Positions 45,315 through 56,999 of a stretch of 64,000 nucleotides of DNA are shown in pieces (within the stretch, counting starts at the first letter, position 1; each line of letters opens with the position of its first letter). The notes under the pieces were generated by a model that worked only from the letters and a program-made list of their open reading frames with translations, was not told where the DNA came from and did not search any database. Position numbers and translations under genes: made by a program. The DNA comes from Adiantum capillus-veneris. Its lineage: Eukaryota > Streptophyta > Polypodiopsida > Polypodiales > Pteridaceae. The stretch covers positions 92,539,476 to 92,603,475 of the forward strand of contig CM043944.1 of the NCBI GenBank assembly GCA_014529385.2. The letters run 5' to 3'.

Positions 45315-47459
45315 TGAAAACCCTAGGTAGGTGACCGAGACTAGTCCTTGAGGATAGGGATTCTTTGGCTTGCCAGGAGTCTCATTTTACATTTAGATAG
45401 GATCAGAGGGTGGAGGACTCTCTAGGTCTTAGAGGGAGTCTAGGGAGCGTGTGTCTGGCCTAGATCCTTCGACTTAGGTAGACTTAGATAGTTTAGGTCT
45501 TAGTTGAGTTGATAAGTAGTAGTTAGAGTATTATCACCATTTCACATGATGAGTAGGAGTAGGGTAAGTAGGACATCATGATTCATGATCTAGAGCACTT
45601 CATGCATGTATACTTGCTTGGTAGATTCATCACAAGGTTGTAAAAGACGCAAAAGTGTGTTTAAAAGTTGAAGTGAAGTCCAAAAGTTGTTGTGAGTGTT
45701 TCTAATAGAGCTATAGAGCATCATGAGCATTTCTGTTTGGAAAAAAATAAATTTTAAGCCAGGAGACATTCTACGCGTAGAGAGTCCGGAGAGGCCAGGA
45801 AGCAACCAAAACACCATTATCACCATTTCACATGATGAGTAGGAGTAGGGTAAGTAGGACATCACGATTCATGATCTAGAGCACTTCATGCATGTATACT
45901 TGCTTGGTAGATTCATCACAAGGTTGTAAAAGACGCAAAAGTGTGTTTAAAAGTTGAAGTGAGGTCCAAAAGTTGTTGTGAGTGTTTCTAATAGAGCTGT
46001 AGAGCATCAGGAGCATTTCTGTTTGGAAAAAAATAAATTTTAAGCCAGGAGACATCCTACGCGTAGGATGTCAACAGGCTAATCTGGTGAAAATTTTTGA
46101 ATTTTGAGTTGACCATATCTTGACAGGATAAGGCTAGATAGACAAAAATTGCCAGACATCCTTTCCAAATTGTGCAAGGCATTATTTTAAGACCAAAACC
46201 ATAGGATGGCTGCATGGGCATGATCTGCATGATATATTGAGTGATTGAGAGAGGTTTTCATCTCAATTGGGTGAGAAAATTGGGTTCTAAGCAGACTTTA
46301 GCACTTTTGATTGAAAAAGGCTAGAACAGCTAAAATTGGGGACTTTTGAAATCCAAACCAAAATTTAAGCATACCACTGGGTTGCTGATATCAAGGGGGA
46401 GCTGTGGGTTAAGTCTGGGGTCAAACTGGCCAAAAAGACATCCTACGCGTAGGATGTCATCTGTGTGATTTTGCACTCCAAATCCAGATTTGAGCATACC
46501 AAAGTGATCAGCACCTTAAGGAGAGTCTGTGCTTTGCATTTGAAGCCATTTTGAGCAAAAAGACATGCTACTCATAGAATGTCTAAAGGAAGAAATTCAA
46601 GCCAGAAACCAGTAGGCATAGCAGGGTGTTGTATAGCCTGAGGCAAGCCTCCTAGTCAATTTTGGTCCAAATTGGGGTTGATTTGACTGATCAGAACATC
46701 ATCAGACTGTCGGAACAAATTTTTGATCCATTGACCACTTTATAGGTGTCCAAATCAAAAAGTAAAAACAACTGTGGACTCAGCACGTCAAGGGGGATCC
46801 ATAGTGAAAAAATCCAGGCAAAACAGAGTAGGAGGCATCCTACGCGTAGGATGTCTACTGGAGCTTAGTGAAGAGAAAATCTGAGTGAGGTTATACAGTG
46901 ATGTTCCATTTGACTTGAGGATTCCAGAACTTCTTTCAGAAGTGAAATTTGGACCTTGTTTGACCTTTTGACGAAGCAAAGACAGAATTAAGACTTTTTC
47001 AGGTAAATTGACCGACATCCAAGGGAAGTATAGTTCTAGATTAGCCGACCTAATCCAGAACATCAGAAGTGTATAAAATACAGTAGTGGTTGAGGTTAAC
47101 TCTCCAGTTATACCAATCATTACTAAAATTACCTCTAGCGGTTAGATGCTTTGATTCAATTGCCGAAATTAAACGCTTGTGTATAGGTATATTCAGCGGC
47201 AAAGCAAGAAGTTGTGGAGAAACTGACCCTTTGCCAGGTGAGTGGTTGGATTTGTGATAAATTGCATTGCTAAGTTTGATGAATTTAAGATCAGGAAGAT
47301 CCATTTTTAGAGACAAAAAGGTGGCAGGTGACAAAGGTAGCTTAGTGTCCACCAAGGAGAGTGTAACTTAGGCAAGGCTAGATCCACTAGCACCAATTAT
47401 TGAGGAGGGTAGTGACACTGACACTTCATCAGACAAATCCTTCTTCATGATGGGTAGTC
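45315..47459 (+). other. Leader of element D with palindromes, non-coding
   Basis: A 2.1-kb stretch between primer site and first gag-like frame. Palindrome copies begin at 45765 (imperfect), 46051 (perfect), 46437 (perfect), 46562 (degenerate) and 46834 (one change). Repeated phrases such as 'gatttgagcatacc' accompany them. No protein family was recognised. Confidence 0.75.
45530..46101. repeat. 286-bp near-identical tandem duplication in leader of D
   Basis: Copy 1 starts at 45530 and copy 2 at 45816 ('attatcaccatttcacatga'). They differ at only a handful of places up to the palindrome, which is imperfect in copy 1 (45765-45786) and perfect in copy 2 (46051-46072). Confidence 0.92.
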
Positions 47460-48043
47460 AATAGCCAGGAGGTTTCACCTATGACGGACCAATGCCAAGG
47501 AGAAGCACCTCCCTAAATCCTTTGAACGATCCCAAGTTCACTGTAATCTTCTTAGAAGGAACAAACTCGAGGGGAGCTCTAGTTTATTCTGACTATCTAG
47601 GTCGGAAGTGTATTTGTATTGAAGAAAGGCCGGCTCAGAGACTAGAGATAATTTGAGTCTATGATGATGGAGATAGATTCTGAGACGAAAAGGGGAACCA
47701 CTATCTGATAGTTAGTAACCCTGAGGATTACAACAGATATGGAGATAACGTGGCAAAAGGAAAAATGGTTTTAGAAACTCAAGAACCACCTCCAAACATT
47801 GATCGACCTGGAGCGCTTTTTATGTATGATAAGAAAACAACCAGGGTTTCAACTTATAATGAGAATTTGGGAATTTACAAGCATGAGAGCGAGGGAATAG
47901 TCTCTTACTTTCGTTGCAAAGAACCCTACCCAAACGAGTTAAGCAAAGACAAGGTTCTTTACTTATTCTCTTATGAATTGCTATGGGGAAGGATATCGTT
48001 TTTGTTGATAGGTACGGGCGAGAATACAAACGTATTCTCCTAG
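47460..48043 (+). pseudogene. Unknown gag-proximal frame (element D)
   Basis: One frame with two stops gives 'FTVIFLEGTNSRGALVYSDY', 'VSNPEDYNRYGDNVAKGKM' and 'DRPGALFMYDKKTTRVSTYN', open from 47661 after the last stop only in part. No family was recognised. It precedes the gag core and may be an N-terminal gag extension. Confidence 0.4.
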
Positions 48044-48429
48044 AGGAGGTAGAAAAGGCAAGAGTTGCAGGAGCATCAACATATGCCCCAGACAAAGTGC
48101 CAAGAGCCACCTACACCCCTAGCAAGTCGACAAATTCCTTTTCAGAAGATTAGGACACGACCTCACATTCTAGCCGACAGTAGACATTCAACAACCAGAG
48201 CCAACCAACAACCCAGCCATCATTGTAGGCATGGCTTCGACAGAGTGCAACGTTAGAACAAGACTGAAACCAAAATGGTTATCAAGACGCACGAGGGATA
48301 AGGGATTTATAAGAACCACCACTCTATTCAAGGTATCAAGGTGAGAGTAAGCCAAAAACTCAAGGGTCAACAGAGCCTGGAAAACAACCCATAGAGCGAG
48401 TTCGAAGAGATGAACCATCTCTTGCAAGA

Positions 48430-49433
48430 ACTGTTAGAAATTATGGCTTAGGAGCACCACTGGGAGAGGAACCCGCGTACTACCGAAGGCCAGAGGAGGT
48501 ATATCGATTAGGACGTGGAGATCCAATGATGAGATTTGTAGACCATCGTAGAATTAGACCTTCTCAGGTGCAAAAATGGGTAAACAAGAAATACACGGGA
48601 AACAGAGATCCTAGAGATCATGTAGCAGCCTTTGTGCGTGTAATTAGAGCTGAAGAGGTGTTAGAGGCTTCCCTACCCAATTTGCAGGGTTTGGACTAAC
48701 CCTAGAGGACGATAATGCTACTTGGTTTGACTCTGTGGAGCGTAGAGACTTTGAGTCTATGGAGGAGGTGTTTGACAAGTTTATTGGGGAATTCTCACAA
48801 AGGCGGATAGATCATAATACAGTCTCACAAATCCATAAATTCAAACAAAAAGATGGGGAATCTGTGCGAAAGGCAGCCCTACGACTAAAAAGATATGTTA
48901 AGTTCTGCCATGTGGAAGAACTGCCAACTCAGTCCAGACTAAGGAATGCAGATCTCCAGAAGGACTTACATATGAAGAGGAGCATGACGTTAAACAAGTT
49001 AACTAAGGAGGCTCTTTACCTTGTAGAAAATTGTGCGGTCTACAAAGAGGGTGAGTTCAAAGATCTCGACGATGATTCATCCTCGCAACAAAGTGGAAGC
49101 AAGTCCGCTAAGACAACACCGAAAGGGGAAGTAGCTGTAAGCCAAGACCAGCTTGTAGAGGAAGTGCTAAAAAAGATTAACTTGTACGCCAAACCACAGG
49201 CTAAACAACCCAAGTGGTGTGCTATTGAACAAAAATGGACAAACCATGGGATGGAGGAATGTTATTATAACAAGGGATATGTGAGAGAGAGACCTTATGC
49301 TCCCCAAGCTCAGGTAGCATCTCCTCAAATTCCACTGATGCCTAGGTATCAAGCAGGCAACCTACTAGGACCTGTAGGTGTAGAAAGACCACAACCAGTG
49401 TTGGGGCAACAACCACCCCTACCTGGATTATGA
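48430..49433 (+). pseudogene. gag core (element D)
   Basis: 'VQKWVNKKYTGNRDPRDHVA' then, after a shift near 48690, 'GLTLEDDNATWFDSVERRD' and 'MEEVFDKFIGEFSQRRID', with 'DGESVRKAALRLKRYVKF': a Retrotrans_gag-type capsid core. The end is Pro/Gln-rich and contains 'CAIEQKWTNHGMEECYYN', a knuckle-like Cys/His pattern. Confidence 0.8.
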
Positions 49434-49739
49434 CTAGTCGGCATAAGATACACACCAACAGTAACTGAACCAGAAGAGAAGGCTTTGGTGCCTATGCATG
49501 AATATTACGAAGATCCCAATGGATATGCTGCAAATCCTGCCTATTAGCCACCTGAAGAACCCTCAACGCCAGAACCATGGAGCATGGTGGGAAGTACAGG
49601 ACCACCAACAACTGGACAGGCAGCAGGAGAAGGAAGATATAGCTTGGATGAACGAACATTGCTGTTCATAGCCAACGGAGGCATGGACGGACAGAGACAT
49701 GCATACCAACAAAGAGGAGCTCAAGGAGCACCTCAATAG

Positions 49740-50635
49740 CCTAAAGGACCCTGCTACAAGTGTGGTGGAGACCATTGGCTAAGAGACTGTCTTCATGATG
49801 AAATCATTAGAGTCAACGCATATTGCACCGAGTGTGGAGTTACTCATTTGATTCCTGATTTCCCTAAGAACCCGAGAAAAGGAGCAAAAACTACCTTGAA
49901 CAAACTGAAAGCAGTGCCTTCCAGTGGAGGGTCAGAAAACGAGACAATCATATCTATTCAGGCAGTAACACGAGCCCAAGCTCAAAGAATGACGAACGAA
50001 CCCATAATTGAAGAGCCAAAAACCGATGCCCCAAGTTCAGAAACGAAAAATCAAAGAAGGACTTGGAAAGCTAGAAAGGCGCGTATGAAATCCAGGAGAG
50101 AACAAGAGCAAACGGTTCTATCCGAAGAGTTAAAACACACAAAGGATAGATTAAAGTAGTTAGAGGATCTAGCTAGCCTAATCTCACACACTGCGGTAAC
50201 CATAGAACCCAAGGAAATAGCAGAGCCAAAAAGTGCAGGATCAGGAGGATCAGTGTCGGCAAAAAAGTTGAATGAGCAGTTAGATGCACTTCTAAAAGCT
50301 TACGAAGCCAAACTCAAAAAGAACCAAACCCAAGAGAAAAGATGGATGACTTATCCATATGCTGAAATAGAAAAACAGAGGTTGGAAATGTGTTGAAAGA
50401 TGATTGAAACAACTCAATTCTTGATAGAAAACCCGCTTGGTGAACCTGTAAGTTGGCATGAAGTACCAGCTCCAACCCCTATCAAACCAACTTTAGAGAA
50501 ACAAGTAGAAACGAAGGAGAGACTCATGAATGCCTCTGAGTCTAGGGGAGAGCCTATCATAGTGCCAAATACAACGGATGAGACAAGTGATGGGTCCAGC
50601 CTAAAACATTGGTAGAAATGGGTAAGGATTATAAC
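49740..50635 (+). pseudogene. Zinc knuckle and charged linker (element D)
   Basis: 'CYKCGGDHWLRDC' (CX2CX3HX4C, one residue short of the classic spacing) is followed by 'CTECGVTHLIPDFP', a second knuckle with Asp in place of the last Cys. A Lys/Glu-rich, coiled-coil-like linker follows with stops at 50157-50159, 50393-50395 and 50613-50615. Confidence 0.7.
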
Positions 50636-51016
50636 GGTCTAGATGAACTGTGGAAGCAAATCCGTGATGCCAACGAAGCTAACAGGATGAGTTACCACAT
50701 GAACAGTACGAGAAAAGAGAAAAATGAGATCTTACCTCCTATTGAAGAATTTGAGGTAAGATCACAAATGAACTTTGATATACATTCGCAAGTGGGAGAC
50801 CAGGGATCAATTAGTTCGGGGCACAGCCAACCGGACTCACTAAAAACTCTACCCTCTTACCTAGGAGAGTATGAAGCCAAGTCTGAGGTGAGAGCAATCC
50901 CATCTCAAAGACTGTCTTCTAACAGAGTGATGGATTCACAAGGGTTGATTGAGTTATTGTCCACTCCTGTGGCATGCACAATCACATTAACCAAACTCCT
51001 GAGGTTATGACCAAAC

Positions 51017-51560
51017 ATGTGGACCACAGTAGGCAAATGGTTAAAAAAATTTGGATTGAAAGACCCCACCTTGAAGCTTCAGGAAGGGATCAGAGAATTG
51101 GACAAGCCTCAACTAAACACTATGCCAGTACCTTTAAACAAGGTTGGAGAATATTGCGAGGGAGAAGATGGAAACACCATGCTACCAGTAGAATTCCAAG
51201 GAGTAGTTTCCAAAGCTATTCTTGACAGTGGAGCAAGAGTCGCTATTGCCACCAAAGAAATCTGGAAAAAATGGGGAAAACCAGCTTTGAGAGCTACCAG
51301 AATGAAATTGCAATTGGCAAACGGGTTCATGGAAAAGCCTTTAGGACTCTTAGAAAAGGTAATTGTCACTTCTTGCGGAATCGAGTATGCACATGCATTT
51401 GCAATAGTCGATTTCGACAAAAAGAACAATTACGAGATCATCTTGGGAAGACCATTCATGAGACAATTAAAGATGGTCTAGGATTGGGGTTACGACCACA
51501 TATACCTCAGACATGGCGAGACAACAACCAAAATACACCTAAAAGACCATAGTTACAAAG
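51017..51560 (+). pseudogene. First retropepsin-like protease (element D)
   Basis: 'VVSKAILDSGARVAIATKEI' holds the catalytic D-S-G; 'KKNNYEIILGRPFMRQLKMV' is the later hydrophobic-Gly motif. It lies in the normal place between gag and RT. A TAG at 51479-51481 interrupts the frame just after the second motif. Confidence 0.88.
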
Positions 51561-51577
51561 ATGTGAACTAGACACTA

Positions 51578-52333
51578 GTGGAAGAGTTTGATTCAGCTAC
51601 ATTAGCAGGGTTGGAACTCCTAGCATGGTTAGGGCAACAAAAAGAGCTATGGATGTGCGGATCTTCACATTGTGGGAGCTTAAAAAGAGAGAAATACGTC
51701 TTAGAAAGAGCGATTGAGGAAAAGGATTATATTCCGGAACCTTTTCCTGAAGATGCCTTAGAACCTCTGGAATGGGAACACATACTAGCAACATTGGATG
51801 TCTGTACCACTACAGATAGCCCAATGACAAAATTTTGCGATAACGATGGCTATGATGTGCTACCCTACTACATGGTAAGCATTATACGAGAAGGAGATGA
51901 GATTGTAGAACCACCAGAACAAGAAGAGTTTTATAACTCCTCTGAGCATGTGGAGGTAAATAACGATGCAGATAATGAGTGTTCAGACAGCTCAAGTGAG
52001 CGTGTGGAGAAAACAGATAATATCAAGTTTTATGATTTTGCCAATCAGTACCCTAGACGCCAGGAATGCTATAGGAGAAAACGAGCAGAAAACAAAGCGA
52101 GAGATAACCTGATGCCCAGGATAAAAGATAAAACTCACTCTCTAATGCTTGTCAAAGCAGAGGATTGTGTAAAAGACCAAATATCAGGAAGATTCTCGAG
52201 AGTGCAAAGGAAAGGAACGCAAGTGGGAATAAAGCAAGTACGGAAAGCTAAAACAGAAACAAAATCACAAAAATCTCAAAAATCAAAACAAGAAACAACA
52301 AAAGACCCAGAGTGGACCAAATTGGAGTGTTAA
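51578..52333 (+). CDS. Protease-RT spacer (element D), unknown function
   Basis: A 251-residue frame, first half ordinary and acidic ('EEKDYIPEPFPEDALEPLEW'), second half very basic ('QVRKAKTETKSQKSQKSKQE'). No catalytic motif was seen. Such spacers are usual upstream of RT in large Ty3/gypsy elements. Confidence 0.5.
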   Translation: MEEFDSATLAGLELLAWLGQQKELWMCGSSHCGSLKREKYVLERAIEEKDYIPEPFPEDALEPLEWEHILATLDVCTTTDSPMTKFCDNDGYDVLPYYMVSIIREGDEIVEPPEQEEFYNSSEHVEVNNDADNECSDSSSERVEKTDNIKFYDFANQYPRRQECYRRKRAENKARDNLMPRIKDKTHSLMLVKAEDCVKDQISGRFSRVQRKGTQVGIKQVRKAKTETKSQKSQKSKQETTKDPEWTKLEC

Positions 52334-52589
52334 AAGAAATACCAAGAACTAAAACGGTCATTACGTGAGGTATGGACTACTGAGGGAGAAAGTGATGGTA
52401 AGGAGGAGTCATAAAAAGGAAACATGAATGTACCATCACACTATCAGAAATTCACCATCCAGGACAGAAATATCATAATGACACCACCAGTCAGGGAAAG
52501 AATAAACCACGAATCTTACGATGGGCCGGAAAATGCAAAACAAATAGACCTCGCTGAACCAGGTGAGAATCCTTAGCCGTTCTATATAG

Positions 52590-53930
52590 CAACTGATTTA
52601 GAGCCTGAAGAAGAAGAACGACTAACACAACTTCTCAAGAAGTATAAAGATGTGTTTGCATGGTCCTACAAAGACCTCAAAGGAGTTGATCCATCGATAT
52701 GCCAACATACAATTCCTGTGAAATCAGATGCCAAACCTAGCAAACAACGTCCTTATACATATAATGACACATCTGCTAAACGAATCAAAGAGGAGATTGA
52801 TAAGCTGATGGATGCTGAATTCATCTATGAAATCGAGCATACAGATTGGGTGTCACCCATTGTGGTTGTCCCCAAAAAGAACGGAAAGCTGCGAGTGTGT
52901 GTGAACCTCAAAAAGGTAAATGCAGCCAGCCACCAAAAGGGACAATTATCCCTTGCCGATCACAGAACATGTACTTGAGAGGGTGGCCGGGAAACGGGCT
53001 TATTCCTTTCTAGATGGGTTTTCAGGGTATAACCAACTGACAATTGCAATAGAGGATCAACACAAAACAACGTTTGTCAAATAATGGGGAATATATACGT
53101 ATAGAGTTATGCCTTTTGGCTTAACTAATGCCCCACCTACCTTTCAAAGGTTAATGACGCATGCGTTTAAAGAATACCTAAGAATATTCTTAGAAATATA
53201 CATGGATCATCTTTGTGTACACTCTCTTCTATGTGAGAAACATATAGACCATTTACAGAAGGTATTTGAGAAGTGAAGAACATATCGAATCTGTCTTAAC
53301 CCGAAAAAGTGCATTTTTATGGTTAGGCAAGGCCGCATCTTAGGACACATTGTCTCAAGAAATGGCATAACCACTGACCTAAACAAAATCAAAGTCATAG
53401 TAGACTTGCCCAGGCCTACTAATGCGAAACACGTGCAATCCTTCATGGGACACTGCGGATATTATCGAAGATTCATATATATGTATGTAGTCATTGCACA
53501 ACCTCTTATCGTTTGCTAGTTAGCTTCGACTGGACTGAGGAGTGTGAAACTTCATTCCAAAAGCTTAAGAAAAACCTTGTATCAGCACTGGTACTTAAAG
53601 CACCAGGTTGGGAAAAGATATTCCATGTTCACATTGATGCTTCTGCATATGCAATCGGCAGTATTCTGGATCAACCTGGAGACGGAACAATGGATTTTCC
53701 AGTTTGTTATGCAAGCCGACAGTTAAACAATGCATAAAAGAACTACACAACCACTGAAAGAGAGGGGTTAGCCTATGATTTATGCTATAAAGAAATTTCG
53801 GCATTATTTTCTCGCAAAAAAAATTGTGTTCTTCACAGATCATCAAGCTCTTCTGTATCTGGTAAATAAACCATGCAATACAGGGAGAATTGTATGATGG
53901 TTTATAATATTTCTAGAGTTTGATTTCACA
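52590..53930 (+). pseudogene. Reverse transcriptase and RNase H (element D), inactive
   Basis: RT: 'KKYKDVFAWSYKDLKGVDP', 'WVSPIVVVPKKNGKLRVCVN', 'AYSFLDGFSGYNQLTIAIED', 'MPFGLTNAPPTFQRLM', then 'YMDHLCVHS' at about 53200, where the second catalytic Asp of Y-x-D-D is His. 'GRILGHIVSRNGITTDLNKI' follows. RNase H: 'IFHVHIDASAYAIGSIL', 'NYTTTERE' and 'VFFTDHQALLYLVN'. Several stops and frame changes occur, so the domain cannot be functional. Confidence 0.9.
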
Positions 53931-54405
53931 GTGGTGGTCAAAAAGGGTAAAACTCATCTATGGGCGGATCATCTTTCAAGGCTGCACAACGGGGAAGCTC
54001 CTGAAGGAGTAGATGATGACATACCAGATGCTTATCTTTTCAATATTGAAATGATACCCAAATGGTCTCAGGAAATTGTTAGCATTCTTTCCTTTGGAGG
54101 TAGATTTGATGACAAAGAAGACAGACCCAAACAACAAACAATTCGACAAACAAAAAACTTCCATTTGATTGCAGGACGGCTATATCATCTAGGATCGGAC
54201 CAAATTATACGATTACGTATAAATCCGGAGGAATTTGAGTGTTATCTTGAAGAAGCACATGTCCAAGATTGTGCATTTCATTGTTCAACAATGGAAACAC
54301 ACTAGAGACTAAAACAATTGGGGGTTTATTGGCAAACTATGTACGTTGACACACATGCTTATGTTAACAATTGTACTATATGTAGTGCCAAAGACCAGTG
54401 AATCA
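53931..54405 (+). pseudogene. RNase H end and first H2C2 zinc module (element D)
   Basis: 'KGKTHLWADHLSRLHNGEAP' ends RNase H. Then 'IAGRLYHLGSDQIIRLRI' and 'EEAHVQDCAFHCSTMETH', a TAG at 54303-54305, and 'RLKQLGVYWQTMYVDTHAYV' with 'NNCTICS'. This gives the complete H-H-C-C pattern of an integrase N-terminal module, followed by a stop and a second such module. Confidence 0.8.
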
Positions 54406-55684
54406 CGCGACATTGTTTCAGGTAAACATTGCACTTGCATGGAGTCAATATATCATTGATTTCTTAACCACAAGGACGTTTCCTGAAAACATAACAAGAG
54501 CACGAAAAAGGGCTATAGAGCTGGAGGCTCGCAACTTTAGTTTAATTGGGAGCCAACTCTATAAGCGAGGAGAGGACAATCAACTTAGAATCTGTGCAAG
54601 TGAAAGTTAATACCTGCTAATTCTAGAACACGCACATGGCGGAATAAGCAGAGGCCATTTTTCAGGCGATAAGACGGCAAAAATTGTCTTAACCACAGGA
54701 ATATGGTGGCCTACATTGCATGTGGATGCTGAAGAGTTTGCAAAGCGTTGTGACACTTGTCAACGCACCAAGGTGTTGATAAAGAGAGATGAGATGCCAC
54801 TACGGCCAATGATGGGAGAAAGGGCATTTGCAAAATGGGGCATTGATTTTGTGGGACCTATTTCACCCCCTGCATATCGCACCCATACCCAATATATCAT
54901 TGTGGCTACGGACTATCTCACAAAATGGGCAGAAGACAAGGCAACACAAAAAGCATATGCACGAACCACTGCACAATTTTTGTATGAGAATGCCTTTGTA
55001 CGATACGGATTACCAATAGAAATTGTCAGTGATCGAGGGACACATTTTCTTAATGAAGTCATTGAATATCTGCTAGAGGAATTCATTGTCATACATAGAA
55101 AATCTGCTCCATATCATCCACAGGCTAATGGACAAGCTGAGGCCACAAATAAAACACTATGCACGGTTCTCACTAAAATTGTATCAGAGTCAAGAATAGA
55201 CTTGGATCAGCAGCTACATCCAACACGATGGGCATACAAGGTAGCTTACAAAACATCAATAGGAACAACACCATACAACATGGTGTTTGGCCTAAATGCT
55301 ATATTACCCATAGAGTTTTTAATTCCAACTCTACGAGTAGTGAAACGCTTAGAATGGATAGGGGATGAGCTCTCTTCAAGAATAGATGATCTTGAAAAGC
55401 TAGATGAACTTCGCTTACGAGTTGTAGCTTCGATCTATGCTAAAAAGAGAAGACAAAAAGAGTTTTTTGACAAGCATGTGTGCACGAAAGAGTTCAAAAC
55501 AGGTGATTATGTACTTGTTTATACCTTGAAGCAACATGCCAAGAAACTTAAGAAGCGAGGGATGGGACCCTTTGTGATTAGTGACCTATCACAAAGCGGA
55601 GCTGTCAAGCTTGCTACATTAGCAGGGGAAGAAATGCCAAATTGGATTAGTGGGTGTCAATTAAAGAAATATCATTTACCACTA
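54406..55684 (+). pseudogene. Second H2C2 module and integrase (element D)
   Basis: 'NFSLIGSQLYKRGEDNQLRI', TAA at 54608-54610, then in the same frame 'ILEHAHGGISRGHFSGDKTA' and 'KRCDTCQRTK' complete another H2C2 module. The core is intact: 'KWGIDFVGPISPP' (Asp), 'VSDRGTHFLNEVI' (Asp), 'NGQAEATNKTL' (Glu). The C-terminal module ('KTGDYVLVYTLKQHAKKL', 'KRGMGPFVISDL') continues to the insertion point of element F at 55684. Confidence 0.9.
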
Positions 55685-55799
55685 TGTAATGGCTATTGCT
55701 CGCACTGGAGCAAAGGGGCATTGAATCGTGGTAGGTGAAACATAATGGCGCAGTCTGAAACCATTGACCGGCAAAGAAATAACCTCCCCCCTTAAATCC

Positions 55800-56239
55800 G
55801 CCAAATAAAAGGCGGAAGGAAATTTCACATCCCAATCCGTCCGATGCATATTCACCAACTTTGTTAAAATCCGAATCAATTTCTTATTAGTTGATTCTGC
55901 TTGCCCATTCGCCTGAGGATAATATGGAGAAGATTACCTGTGTAATACAAAATAGAACCGTAGCATTCTCTCCATCACCTTATTCAAAAAATGACTTCCC
56001 CTGTCACTAAACAACTCAATAGGGCAGCCATATCTAGAAAAGATATCCTTATATAAGCATCCCACAGAAACTGTAGTGTTGTCTTTCAAAGGCCATGCCT
56101 CCACCCATTTGGTAGCGTAATCCGTGGCTATCAAGATACACTTATTTCCTATGTGAGCTGCCACTGGTTTAGAAGGACCAACAAAATCCAAACCCCACTT
56201 TTGAAAAGGCTCCAAAGGCAGAACTGGCTGAAAAGGCAT
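55800..56239 (-). pseudogene. Integrase core fragment (element F)
   Basis: Minus strand: 'FQKWGLDFVGPSKPVAAH' (Asp), 'LFSDRGSHFLNKVMERM' (Asp) and 'YPQANGQAESTNKK' with Glu near 55900, interrupted by a stop after 'FVLHR'. The zinc module is absent; the frame joins protease sequence at about 56239 across a deletion. Confidence 0.85.
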
Positions 56240-56864
56240 TCGGAAGCACCTGTTGTTGCTCCCCTATTCCTCCTGGAGTTCCTGAAATCCCCACCGAATT
56301 CCCTTTCGGAATCAGAGAAATATCCGCAAGGTATAGAGAAACCAAATCCGAGTTAGCTTTGAGAAATTGTTCCTCTTCATCCTCTTCTAATCCTTCCACC
56401 ATATTAACTGTTTCAGCTATCACTCGCCATGCTGCCTGAACTGGTTGTCGGCATGTTCCCAGCATCACACACACTTTTCTTTTACCCTTCTTTATTGTAA
56501 GCATATTTGCTTCCCAATTATGCTTTACCCTCGCTTGTTGTAACCAGGATCTTCCCAAGATAATGTGATAATCCTGATTATGATCTTCAATATTCAAGAC
56601 TACTAAGGAAACATCAAAGGATAAGCCCGCCACATCCAAAACAATGCCCCGAAGTAAACCCATTGGTTGCACTCTTCTTTGATCTGCCATGTGGATTACA
56701 AAGGGTGCAGGCTCCCAATCACTGAGACCAAAACGCTCACATGCTGCTTGGGTGATAATGTTTACCCCCGCTCCTCCATCCAAGAGTACCTTGTCAATGT
56801 ATGTGCCATGGTATCGAACTGAAAGCTCCGGAATGCGGGTATCTGTGATCCTATTTTTCGGCAA
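56240..56864 (-). CDS. Retropepsin-like protease (element F)
   Basis: Minus strand: 'YIDKVLLDGGAGVNIITQA' and 'DYHIILGRSWLQQARVKHNW' are the two protease motifs, in one uninterrupted frame without the 104-bp duplication seen in C. The frame then runs through an acidic linker ('GLEEDEEEQFLKANSDL') and across the deletion into integrase DNA in a non-integrase frame. Confidence 0.88.
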
Positions 56865-56999
56865 CGGGATTGAATCATCATCCTCGCTTTCAACCTTCCC
56901 TATGGCGACTTCCCGCAGCTCAGTGGCCGATTGTCACAACAATGCATTATGGAAATTCGGGACTAATGTTAGCAATGAACCCAGAGGTACTTGAATTGG

